From: Novispirillum itersonii
GTDB taxonomy: Bacteria; Pseudomonadota; Alphaproteobacteria; Rhodospirillales; Rhodospirillaceae
DNA length: 64,000 nucleotides
Direction: 5' to 3'
NCBI RefSeq assembly: GCF_014205675.1
Contig: NZ_JACIIX010000002.1
Coordinates: 62,001-126,000, forward strand
Below, piece by piece: positions 7,324-15,600 of this stretch. The position numbers and the translations under genes were made by a program. Each line of letters begins with the position of its first letter. Position 1 is the stretch's first letter. The notes beneath the pieces were generated by a model. It saw only the letters and a program-made list of their open reading frames with translations. It was not told where the DNA came from and searched no databases.

Positions 7324-10300
7324 CGGAAGGCTTTCTTCGCGGGCAGCAGGCGATCGGTCAGGATGGCAGCGGCGTTGAACTCAAGGCGGTCAAGGGCCGC
7401 CTGAATCTGGTCAAGGGGATGGTCAGGCACCCCGGCCTCGGTCAGCATCGGGCGCAGGGTGAGGAAGGTTGTGCGGGCTGTCAGGCGGTTGCTGTGGATC
7501 TGTTGCCGCAGGCCGGTCAGATGCTCCACCAGATCCGGCGGCAGCGCCACCGGGGGCTGCGGCGGCTCTTCCGGGATGCGGGCGGTATTCTGCCCCGAGG
7601 CCTGCGGCCCGTCGGGGAGGATTGCCGCCAGCGCCTCCAAAGCCACGGTCAGGGCGGCATGGCAGTCAAGGCGGGCCCCGGTGTCCTCCTGCCCGTTGCG
7701 CAGTGACTCCTCCAGCCGTGCCGCCGCTGCCCCAAGGTCAGTATTCCCAAGGGTCATGGCTGCGGATTTCAGGGAGTGCGCCTCCCGCGACAGGTCGGCG
7801 GGGGCGACGGTGCCGGGCTGTAACAGGGTGTCCCGCAGGGGGGTGAAGCGGTCCCGGAAGGACGCCAGCAGGGATGCCAGCAGGGCTTCCCGCCCATCGG
7901 TGTAGCGGCGGGCAACGGCCAGATCAAACGGGCCAAGCCGTTCCGGCAGGGGGGACGCCGAGAGGGAACGGCCTGTCTCCGGCGGTGGCAGCGCCACGGT
8001 CTCCCCGGAATTCCCGGACGGCGGAAGGGGGCCGGGCCGGGCGCTCTGCACGGTGCTGACCAGAAGGTCGGGATCCACCGGTTTCATCAGATATCCGGTG
8101 ACCCCGGCGGCCAGACAGCGGGCGTATTCCACGTCCGCCGTATGGGCGCTGACGGCGATGATCGGCAACTGTCCGGCTGGATAGACGGTCCGGATAAACC
8201 GGGTGGCCTCGACCCCGTCCATTTCCGGCATCTGGACATCCATCAGCACCACATCCGGCGGGCAGGGGGCATGCAGCACCCGGTCAACCGCAGCGCGGCC
8301 GGTGGTGACCACATCAACATGGGCCCCGGCGGCCTCCAGCAGTTCCCGGGCGACCTGCTGGTTGATTTCATTGTCTTCAGCCAGCAGAACCGTCATGCCC
8401 CGCAGGGGCAGTGCCGGGTGCGCGGCGGGGGGCGGGGGCGGGTCGTCCTGCCGGGCGGTGCGGCTGAGGACGGCGGCCAGCGTCTGCCGCAGGGTCCTGC
8501 GGTCCAGCGGTTTGTACAGCACGGCGTCCAGTCCGGAGCGGGCGAGGGTTTCCGGCTGTTCCGCGCCGGGGTCCTGCCCGTGGTAGCCCAGCAGGATCAG
8601 CCGGGGCGGGGCTGACTGGAAGGCGCAGCGGATCTGGATTTCGTGGCTCAGCGGTGTTCCATCCGGGGCAGGCATGGTGCGGTCGATCAGGGCCAGCCCC
8701 CCCGCTGCGGCGGGCAGCAGGGTCAGGGCCTCTTCCGGAGTGGCGGCGGGCAGGCAGCGGGCCCCCAGTTCTTCCAGCAGGGTACACAGCAGGCCACGGG
8801 CGGTGGCGTTGCCGTCGGCAACCAGAACCGGCAGGCCCGGCGGCAGGCCGGGAGACAGGGCGGCGGCGGGGTCCCCTTCCTCCCCGGTTCCATCCCCGGC
8901 GATAACGGGGGCAATCACCCGGAACGGCAGGGTCAGGGTGAACACCGATCCTTTGCCCGGGGTGCTGATGACATCAATGGTGCCACCCATCATCTCGGCC
9001 AGCTGGCGGGAGATCGCCAGCCCCAGACCGGTGCCGCCAAAGCGGCGGGTGGCGGAACTGTCAGCCTGCGCAAAGGCAGCAAACAGACGCTTGATCTGAT
9101 CCGGGGGAATCCCGATTCCGGTGTCGTGCACGGAAAAGCTCAGCTCTACCCCGTCACCGGTCCGCCGGATCACCCGCACCGCCAGCACCACCTCGCCACG
9201 CTCGGTGAATTTGACGGCGTTGTTGGTCAGGTTGAGCAGGATCTGTTCCAGCCGCAGGGAATCCCCGTGAAGATGGAACGGGACGTCAGCCGGAATATCG
9301 TAAAGAAACTCCAGAGATTTATCCGCCGCATGCAGGGCGACGACGCTGGACAGGGTCTCCAGCACCGCCGACAGGTCAAACGGCTTGTCGTCCAGTTCCA
9401 TCTTTCCGGCCTCGATTTTCGAGAAATCGAGGATGTCGTTGATGATCGACAGCAGGATCCCGGCAGAGGCCCGCAGCTTGCTCAGATAATCCCGCTGCTG
9501 CCGGGTCAGGTCGGTTTTCAGGGCCAGATGGGACAGCCCGAGAATGGCATTCATCGGGGTGCGGATCTCATGGCTCATCGTGGCCATGAAGCGGGATTTG
9601 ATGCGGGCGGCCTCTTCGGCGCGGTCGCGGGCCTCCTTCAGGGCGGCTTCGGCCAGAACCGGCTGGGTGACATCCATCACCGTGATCTGGCGGACCATTT
9701 CGCCCTGCCAGTGAATCGGGCTGACGGCAATCGTCACCCACAGCACGGAGCCGTCCCGGCGGCGGGCCTGCTGACGTTCCAGCATCCGCGCCCCCTGCCG
9801 GAAGGCCTCTTCCGGGGCGTTGACCAGCGGCAGGACGGTATCGGGCAGAAGATCATGCACCGGCACCGCATCGGGGGAGACCGGCAGGCCGAACAGGTGG
9901 GAAAAGGCCGGGTTGGCGTACAGCACCCGGTCCGCCGACAGCACCAGAATCGCCTGAACCGATCCCTGCACCATCGACCGGAACTGTTGTTCCCGCTCCA
10001 CCACATCCTGCTGGCGGCGGTTGATCTCGGCCAGAAAGTAGGTGATCGAGCGGGCAATGGCGGAAATTTCATCCTGCCCGCCGTCATCAATCCGGGTGGT
10101 GTGCCCGGCGATCCGGCCCAGCACGCCTTCATTCAGGGCGGCCAGCCGGTTGGTCAGGAAGTGGCGGAAGTAAAAATACACCCCGACCGCGCCGCCGACG
10201 GCCATCAGGGCCAGACCGGCCAGAATGATCGCCTGCCGTTCCACCTCTTTCCACAGGGTGGTGGCATTGGCCGAGGCCCCGGCGGTGATCGAGGCGAACA

Positions 10301-11183
10301 TGTCACGCGACAGCTTGCTGACCTCTTCGGCCAGCAGCCGGGCCTGACTGCCCAGACCGGCGGCGCGGCTGCTCATCCGCACCTGTTCGACCAGCGCCGG
10401 GTACAGGCCGTTGCGGCTGAACAGCGCCTGTTCCATCTGCTGCTCAATGGCAATGACGCGGCCGGCCACCGGGGCGGGGACCTGCTGATGATAAGGGGCG
10501 AGGCTGCCGAGACTCTGGCGGACCTGCTGTTCCGACTGACGGATATCGACCAGACGCTGCATCCGGCTGGCCCGCAGGGCCTGCCCGGTGATGCCGTCGA
10601 GTGTGCTGATCCACAGGAACAGGGGGCGTAAGGCATCCGGCCCGGCTGCCGGTGTGGCGGTGGTGGCGGTGTCGCCGATCAGGCCTTTCAGGGATTCCGA
10701 CAGGTCGGCAACGGTGGTCTGGGCCTGATCGACCCCGATCCGCACATCAATCCGCCGTGCCACCTGTTCATCAAGGTCGGTGACGGTCTGTTGCAGGCTG
10801 CCCAGAAGCGTCGCCAGCGTCCGCCCCCCTTCCAGGGTTTCCACCCGGCTGACATATTCCTTCATCCGGTTGAATTTCTGGTCAATGTCCTCCCTGACGA
10901 TCCGCCGCCCCGGATGGCTGTCGGCCGCGGTCAGCCGTTCCACCTGATTGACCACCAGTTGCAACTGGGAGGACAGCTCAGACGCGATGGTCATGTCCGG
11001 CAGGGCGGTGCGGGTCAGGCTGGTCAGCTCCCGGTGGAAGCGGCCAAGGTCATAAAGGGCCAGCCCGGAGACGGCGATCAGGAACACCCCCATCGACAGC
11101 AACCCCTGCACCACGCGCCCGGAAACCCGCCGGGTCGGGCGGGGCGGTGGCAGGGTGGCAGGGGGCAGGGTGGGGGGCTGCAT
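7320..11183 (-). CDS. Hybrid sensor histidine kinase (PAS, HisKA, two REC, Hpt)
   Basis: Large unorthodox sensor kinase, 1287 residues. A proline-rich start is followed by membrane segment 1 (about 27-46), a mostly helical periplasmic domain (about 48-315), membrane segment 2 (about 316-338), a HAMP-like linker and a PAS domain (about 398-505). The HisKA phospho-acceptor is H538 in MSHEIRTPMNA. The ATPase domain shows N-box NLTNNAVKF, G1 DTGIGIPPD and G2 FGGTGLGLA. The first receiver has only part of its acidic pocket (VLVADGNA, yet LALIDRTMP and YKP). The second is canonical (LLAEDNE, VVLMDVQMP). A C-terminal Hpt carries HSLKSAAMTLG. The architecture recalls TorS/BarA. It starts 4 bases after the nucleotidase-like gene and overlaps the diguanylate cyclase, implying one signalling operon. 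Confidence 0.93.
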   Translation of the reverse strand: MQPPTLPPATLPPPRPTRRVSGRVVQGLLSMGVFLIAVSGLALYDLGRFHRELTSLTRTALPDMTIASELSSQLQLVVNQVERLTAADSHPGRRIVREDIDQKFNRMKEYVSRVETLEGGRTLATLLGSLQQTVTDLDEQVARRIDVRIGVDQAQTTVADLSESLKGLIGDTATTATPAAGPDALRPLFLWISTLDGITGQALRASRMQRLVDIRQSEQQVRQSLGSLAPYHQQVPAPVAGRVIAIEQQMEQALFSRNGLYPALVEQVRMSSRAAGLGSQARLLAEEVSKLSRDMFASITAGASANATTLWKEVERQAIILAGLALMAVGGAVGVYFYFRHFLTNRLAALNEGVLGRIAGHTTRIDDGGQDEISAIARSITYFLAEINRRQQDVVEREQQFRSMVQGSVQAILVLSADRVLYANPAFSHLFGLPVSPDAVPVHDLLPDTVLPLVNAPEEAFRQGARMLERQQARRRDGSVLWVTIAVSPIHWQGEMVRQITVMDVTQPVLAEAALKEARDRAEEAARIKSRFMATMSHEIRTPMNAILGLSHLALKTDLTRQQRDYLSKLRASAGILLSIINDILDFSKIEAGKMELDDKPFDLSAVLETLSSVVALHAADKSLEFLYDIPADVPFHLHGDSLRLEQILLNLTNNAVKFTERGEVVLAVRVIRRTGDGVELSFSVHDTGIGIPPDQIKRLFAAFAQADSSATRRFGGTGLGLAISRQLAEMMGGTIDVISTPGKGSVFTLTLPFRVIAPVIAGDGTGEEGDPAAALSPGLPPGLPVLVADGNATARGLLCTLLEELGARCLPAATPEEALTLLPAAAGGLALIDRTMPAPDGTPLSHEIQIRCAFQSAPPRLILLGYHGQDPGAEQPETLARSGLDAVLYKPLDRRTLRQTLAAVLSRTARQDDPPPPPAAHPALPLRGMTVLLAEDNEINQQVARELLEAAGAHVDVVTTGRAAVDRVLHAPCPPDVVLMDVQMPEMDGVEATRFIRTVYPAGQLPIIAVSAHTADVEYARCLAAGVTGYLMKPVDPDLLVSTVQSARPGPLPPSGNSGETVALPPPETGRSLSASPLPERLGPFDLAVARRYTDGREALLASLLASFRDRFTPLRDTLLQPGTVAPADLSREAHSLKSAAMTLGNTDLGAAAARLEESLRNGQEDTGARLDCHAALTVALEALAAILPDGPQASGQNTARIPEEPPQPPVALPPDLVEHLTGLRQQIHSNRLTARTTFLTLRPMLTEAGVPDHPLDQIQAALDRLEFNAAAILTDRLLPAKKAFR

Positions 11184-11187
11184 CCGG

Positions 11188-12807
11188 TTAATCCTTGGTG
11201 GTCGTGGCTTTGGCCGGGGCCGGGGCCAGATCGATCAGGCGGCCTTCGACGGCGGGGGCAACGGTGCCCCGGCTGCTGATGTATTCCGACAGCACTTCCC
11301 ATTGCAGGCGGCGGTTGACGTCGTGGCTCAGGCGCGGGGCTCCGGCCAGCATGGAAAACTGATCGCCCCCCTCCGCCACAAAGCGGGTGATGGCGACCTT
11401 ATAACTCCGCTGCGGATCCAGTGGCTTGCCCATGACCTCGACGGAGACAACCCGCTGCCCTGCCGGGGCGGCACTGTTGAAGCGGACCACCATGTTGGAG
11501 ACATGCAGGAACCGCCCGGAGCGGTCTTCCAGCTGGCTGAGACCGTTTTCCAGCGCGCCGAGGATCTGGGCGCCGGTCACGGCATACAGGCCGACGTGTT
11601 CCCGGAACGGCAGTTCCGCCTGAATGTGGCGGCGGGTCAGGGTCACTCCGGCCGGATACTGGCGGTTGCCCCGGATTGATCCGCCGTTGGCGATCGCCAC
11701 TTCCGCCCCCAGCACGTGGCGCATGCCGTCGGCCACCAGATTGCCGAACGCGGTTTCCCGGCTTCTGACGATGTCGCGTCCGGTCTCCAGCGGCGTGGAG
11801 GAGACACCGACCGGCGTATCCAGCAGGCTGGACAGCCGCCCGGTGTAGGAGGTGATCAGGCGCTGGATCTCCGGGTCAGGCTTGACGGTGTCCAGCGGCA
11901 CCAGTTCGCCGGAGCAGAGACAGCCGCGCAGGGTGCGATCCGCCCGGCGGCGCGGTTGCAGGGTCAGGACGGCGACCGGTCCGGTATCGCCGCCGTTGCG
12001 GACCAGCAGCCCCTCGCCCAGCGGCGTGATACTGTTTTCGTCCGAGACGGCCTCGATCAGCATGTCAACGCTGCCATCCCGGACCAGAGCTTCGTCAGGA
12101 TGGTCGTCCCGGTCAGTTTCGATCCGGCTTTCGGTCAGGGCAACAACGATGGTGGCCCCGCGCCGCCGCAGGTCGGCGGCCCGGCGGCGGATGGCCTCGG
12201 TGACGGACTCAACCCGGACTGTCGGGACATTGTATTTGTAGGTCAGGCTGGGGTTGACGGTGCCGATCAGCCCCAGCGTGAAACCGCCGAGATCCAGCAG
12301 CAGGCTTTCCTTCAGGCCCTCCGGCTGCCGCCCGAACCGGGTATCGGTGACATTGGAGGCGATCATCGGAAAGTTGGCCTCGGCGGACCGCAGGATCAGC
12401 TCATCAAGGCCGAAGGAATATTCCCGCTTGCCGATTGCCATGGCGGTGGGCTCCATGGCATTCAGCAGGTCGATCATGTGGGCGCCATAGTCAAAGGCGG
12501 CGAGGGCGCTGGGGGCGAGGGAATCTCCGCCGTGGATGAAATGCACCGGCACTGGTCCCCGCCGCAAGTCGGCCAGAACAGCGGCGGCCCGTGCCAGCCC
12601 GGGTTCGCCCTGCGCCGGAAAGATCTCCGGCATATTCGACAGATAGAACAGTTTCACCGCCTGCGGTGCGGTCTTCCCTGCTGGTGCTGATAGCGGTGCT
12701 GGTGGCACAGTCTGCGCGGTGGCGGCCGTTGCGGTCAGAACCGGCATCAGCAGGGCCACTGCGGCGGTGGTCAGTGACCGGATGGCCGTTTTAATCCCCT
12801 GAGGCAT
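11188..12807 (-). CDS. Secreted 5'-nucleotidase-like protein with lost metal ligands
   Basis: Periplasmic protein with the UshA/5'-nucleotidase layout, 539 residues from the ATG at 12807, which follows AAAGGGAGCG. The signal peptide is about 1-32. The C-terminal nucleotide-binding domain looks intact (ETAFGNLVADGMRH, IANGGSIRGN, ELPFREHVGLYAVTGAQ, RFVAEGGDQF). The N-terminal metallophosphatase domain is degenerate. The usual TND-x-H is SNMPE at 57-61, the GNHE motif is GKRE at 126-129, the THxG motif is LTES at 224-227 and the GHxH motif is AVSDE near 253-257. Only the GD of motif II (GGD, 93-95) remains. Loss of activity with retained ligand binding is inferred. It is the first gene of the operon with the hybrid kinase and is probably its periplasmic partner. 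Confidence 0.85.
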   Translation of the reverse strand: MPQGIKTAIRSLTTAAVALLMPVLTATAATAQTVPPAPLSAPAGKTAPQAVKLFYLSNMPEIFPAQGEPGLARAAAVLADLRRGPVPVHFIHGGDSLAPSALAAFDYGAHMIDLLNAMEPTAMAIGKREYSFGLDELILRSAEANFPMIASNVTDTRFGRQPEGLKESLLLDLGGFTLGLIGTVNPSLTYKYNVPTVRVESVTEAIRRRAADLRRRGATIVVALTESRIETDRDDHPDEALVRDGSVDMLIEAVSDENSITPLGEGLLVRNGGDTGPVAVLTLQPRRRADRTLRGCLCSGELVPLDTVKPDPEIQRLITSYTGRLSSLLDTPVGVSSTPLETGRDIVRSRETAFGNLVADGMRHVLGAEVAIANGGSIRGNRQYPAGVTLTRRHIQAELPFREHVGLYAVTGAQILGALENGLSQLEDRSGRFLHVSNMVVRFNSAAPAGQRVVSVEVMGKPLDPQRSYKVAITRFVAEGGDQFSMLAGAPRLSHDVNRRLQWEVLSEYISSRGTVAPAVEGRLIDLAPAPAKATTTKD

Positions 12808-13173
12808 GCGCGCTCCCTTTCCGGACCGCATGCAGCCGGTCCGGGCATTTGATCCTCAACCCCGGGGCAAGGATAGCCGGATCTTTGCATCGCACAAACA
12901 GAATATGCGGCTGAAACCGGTCTGGATGAGCCGGATCCACAAGGTGTAAACCGCCGGTAAACCCTCGGTCGGAACAGGGCGGGAAAAGGTTCTGAATAAG
13001 ACTTTAGGTTTATTTTTTCCGGCCCCGGCGGTCAGCACCGGGTCCGGTGTTCCCCCTTCCTGAAAGGTTGGCATGCCTTTCCCGCTCAGCCCCGGAGTGC
13101 TATCTGTGACGGGGAGCGGCGGCACAGGTCTGCCGCCGTTCCCCTCCCTTTGTCTGAGACGCCGGTCTGTGCC
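12808..13173. other. Intergenic region between divergent operons
   Basis: This 366-base gap separates the nucleotidase-like gene (minus) from the P1 peptidase gene (plus), so it must hold both promoters. An AT-rich patch lies at about 12990-13018. I see no convincing -35/-10 pair, palindrome, riboswitch or small gene. Confidence 0.5.
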
Positions 13174-14244
13174 ATGCCCCCGATGACTGTTCCTGATCCT
13201 GCCGCCCGTCGGGCCCGCGCTGCCGGGCTGGCCTGTGGCCGCCTGAAGCCCGGACCGCAGAATGCCATCACCGATGTGCCGGGGGTGCGGGTCGGCCACT
13301 GCACGCTGGCCGATGGCGGGGTGCAGACCGGGGTGACGGCGGTGCTGCCGCACAGTGGCAATCTGTACCGCGACAAACCGGTGGCGGCGGTTGATGTCCT
13401 GAATGGCTTTGGCAAAAGCACCGGCCTGATGCAGGTGGAAGAACTGGGCGTTCTGGAAACCCCGGTGCTGCTGACCAACACCCTGTCGGTCGGGACCGCC
13501 GCCACCGCCCTGATCCGCCACGCCATCGCCGGAAACCCGGATATCGGCCGCGCCACCGCCACCGTCAATCCGGTGGTGATGGAATGCAATGACGGCCCGC
13601 TGAACGACATTCAGGCGCTGGCGGTGACGGAAGCCGATGCCGCCGCCGCCCTGACGGCGGCCTTGGAGAGTCCGGATGCGGCAGCGGTGGCCGTCGGTTC
13701 GGTCGGGGCCGGGCGCGGCATGTCGTGCTTCGGCTTCAAGGGCGGCATCGGCACCGCCTCCCGCCGTCTGACGCTGGACGGGCAGCGCTATCACCTTGGG
13801 GTTCTGGTGCTGGCCAATTTCGGTCGGCCGGGGGAGCTGCGGCTGCCCGATGGCCGCCGGGTGCCGCTGCCTGATCCGGAGGACAGCCCGGAAAAGGGAT
13901 CGGTGATCGTGATCGCCGCCACCGATGTGCCGCTGGATCACCGCCAGCTGCGGCGGGTGATCCGCCGCGCCGGGGTCGGTCTGGCCCGGGTCGGATCGTT
14001 CTGGGGCCATGGCAGCGGCGATATCGCGCTGGGCTTCACCACCGCCAACCGGATCGGGCATGATGAAACCGCCGCCATTCTGCCGCTGCGGATGCTGAAC
14101 GAACGGCGGATCGACCTGCTGTTTGAGGCCATGGCCGAGGCAACGCAGGAGGCGGTGCTGGATGCGCTGGTTGCCGCCACGCCGGTGACCGGATGGGATG
14201 GGGCCAGCCGCCCCTGCCTGTCGGCGGTGCTGCCTGCCGTGTGA
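13174..14244 (+). CDS. P1 family peptidase (DmpA/BapA-like aminopeptidase)
   Basis: Self-processing serine aminopeptidase of family P1 (MEROPS S58), about 356 residues; relatives release D-amino acids or beta-amino acids from peptide N-termini. Family signatures are NAITDVPGVRVGHCTL near the start, LNGFGKSTGLMQVEELG and PVLLTNTLSVGTA. The autocleavage Gly-Ser lies in EKGSVIVIAATD, with Ser243 as the expected nucleophile, close to the position in DmpA. The ATG at 13174 is chosen; a TTG at 13150 and an ATG at 13183 are possible and no start has a strong ribosome site. An isoaspartyl peptidase gene follows 44 bases later on the same strand, so both probably share a transcript. Confidence 0.9.
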   Translation: MPPMTVPDPAARRARAAGLACGRLKPGPQNAITDVPGVRVGHCTLADGGVQTGVTAVLPHSGNLYRDKPVAAVDVLNGFGKSTGLMQVEELGVLETPVLLTNTLSVGTAATALIRHAIAGNPDIGRATATVNPVVMECNDGPLNDIQALAVTEADAAAALTAALESPDAAAVAVGSVGAGRGMSCFGFKGGIGTASRRLTLDGQRYHLGVLVLANFGRPGELRLPDGRRVPLPDPEDSPEKGSVIVIAATDVPLDHRQLRRVIRRAGVGLARVGSFWGHGSGDIALGFTTANRIGHDETAAILPLRMLNERRIDLLFEAMAEATQEAVLDALVAATPVTGWDGASRPCLSAVLPAV

Positions 14245-14288
14245 CTCTGTTGTCCCTTTCCCTGACCAGATTTCTGAAAGACTCCCCG

Positions 14289-15266
14289 ATGACCGTTTCA
14301 GCCCCCCAGTCCTTTGTTCTGGCCATCCATGGCGGTGCCGGGACCATCAACCCCGACCTGCTGACCCCGGCGCTGACCGAGGCCTATCACGCCGGTCTGC
14401 ACCGGGCACTGGCCGCCGGTCATGCCGTTCTGGCCAGCGGCGGCACCGCGCTGGATGCGGTGACGCAGGCGGTGATGGCGCTGGAGGATGAGCCGCTGTT
14501 CAACGCCGGGCGCGGGGCGGTCTATACCGCTGCCGGGGTGCAGGAGATGGATGCGGCGGTGATGGATGGCCGCGACCGCTCCGCCGGGGCGGTGGCCGGT
14601 CTGTTCGGCCCGCGCAACCCGGTGCTGGCGGCGCGGGCGGTGATGGAACACACCGACCATGTGCTGCTGATCGGCGACGGGGCGCTGGACCTGTGCCGCC
14701 GTCAGGGGCTGGTGATGGAAGATCCGGCCTATTTCTTCACACAGGCCCGTTGGGATGCCCTTCAGGCGGAACTGGAACACCGCCGGTCCGGGGCCGCCGA
14801 TGATGGCGATGAGCAGCGCCGCCATGGCACCGTCGGTGCAGTGGCCCGGGATCAGCACGGCACTCTGGCAGCGGCGACCTCGACCGGCGGCATGACCGCC
14901 AAGGCCCCCGGCCGGGTCGGGGACAGCCCGGTGATCGGGGCCGGGACCTTTGCCGATAACCGGACCTGTGCGGTTTCCGCCACCGGTCACGGCGAATACT
15001 TCATCCGCTACAGCGTCGCCCATGAGATTGATGCCCGGATGCGCTGGGCCGGACAGGGGCTGGAGCAGGCGGCGGGTGATGTGGTGGCGGAGCTGGGCAA
15101 TATCGGCGGGTCCGGCGGGCTGGTCGCGGTGGACCGTGATGGCCGGGTGTCCCTGCCGTTCAACAGCACCGGCATGTACCGGGGGATTGCCGGGGCGGAC
15201 GGAACCGTCCTGACCGCGATTCACCGCGAGGCTTACCGGCAGGGGACGGTCTCCGGCGGGGCATAA
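14289..15266 (+). CDS. iaaA: Isoaspartyl peptidase / plant-type L-asparaginase
   Basis: N-terminal-nucleophile hydrolase that splits beta-aspartyl dipeptides and asparagine, 325 residues from the ATG at 14289. The frame is open upstream inside the P1 gene, but the family start FVLAIHGGAGTI follows this ATG. The precursor is cut before Thr181 in RRHGTVGAVA, almost the same place as in E. coli IaaA. The substrate-binding segment ATSTGGMTAKAPGRVGDSP is intact, as is the later ISGTG-type turn around IGGSGG. No signal peptide is present, so it should act in the cytoplasm. It follows the P1 peptidase and is closed by a strong terminator. Confidence 0.93.
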   Translation: MTVSAPQSFVLAIHGGAGTINPDLLTPALTEAYHAGLHRALAAGHAVLASGGTALDAVTQAVMALEDEPLFNAGRGAVYTAAGVQEMDAAVMDGRDRSAGAVAGLFGPRNPVLAARAVMEHTDHVLLIGDGALDLCRRQGLVMEDPAYFFTQARWDALQAELEHRRSGAADDGDEQRRHGTVGAVARDQHGTLAAATSTGGMTAKAPGRVGDSPVIGAGTFADNRTCAVSATGHGEYFIRYSVAHEIDARMRWAGQGLEQAAGDVVAELGNIGGSGGLVAVDRDGRVSLPFNSTGMYRGIAGADGTVLTAIHREAYRQGTVSGGA

Positions 15267-15307
15267 CCCCGTTGTCCTGTAAAACTCTGTTATCCTGCGT
15301 ATGACTT

Positions 15308-15343
15308 CAGGCCCGGCATCCCCTGCCGGGCCTGTCCGCTTTT
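15308..15343 (+). terminator. Rho-independent terminator after isoaspartyl peptidase
   Basis: A perfect 11-bp stem (CAGGCCCGGCA at 15308-15318, TGCCGGGCCTG at 15324-15334) with a 5-base loop, followed by TTTT at 15340-15343. It ends the two-gene peptidase transcript. The rest of the 334-base gap, 15344-15600, is the leader of the next operon. I see no recognisable riboswitch or operator in it. Confidence 0.88.
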
Positions 15344-15600
15344 ATGGCACCGGTGTGCCGCTCTGCCGGGGTGCTTCCCCGGACAACAGTCTGTGCCCTG
15401 ACGGACAAGACCATGGTCGGGCCCCGGCCCCATGCTGACCGGGATGTGCGGTTTCCCCGGTGTCCGGCCTGTCCGGACGCGGCGCTGTCTCCCGCCGTGG
15501 CTCCCTTCAGATCTCCGCCGGGGGAACCCGCATCGCCTCAAAACCACGGAGCGGACGCAGGCCCGGTTGCCAAGCGTCTGCCAGACAGGGATTGGTTCCG

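Noticed and set aside
8643-10631. Long plus-strand frame opposite the hybrid kinase
   Set aside because: Low-complexity Gly/Gln/His-rich translation; the minus-strand kinase has intact catalytic motifs over the same span.
12856-14061. Minus-strand frame of 401 codons opposite the P1 peptidase gene
   Set aside because: The plus-strand P1 peptidase shows all family motifs; this frame has none.
15344-15600. Riboswitch in the leader of the TorT-like ABC operon
   Set aside because: No conserved riboswitch core was recognised; only ordinary GC-rich short hairpins.
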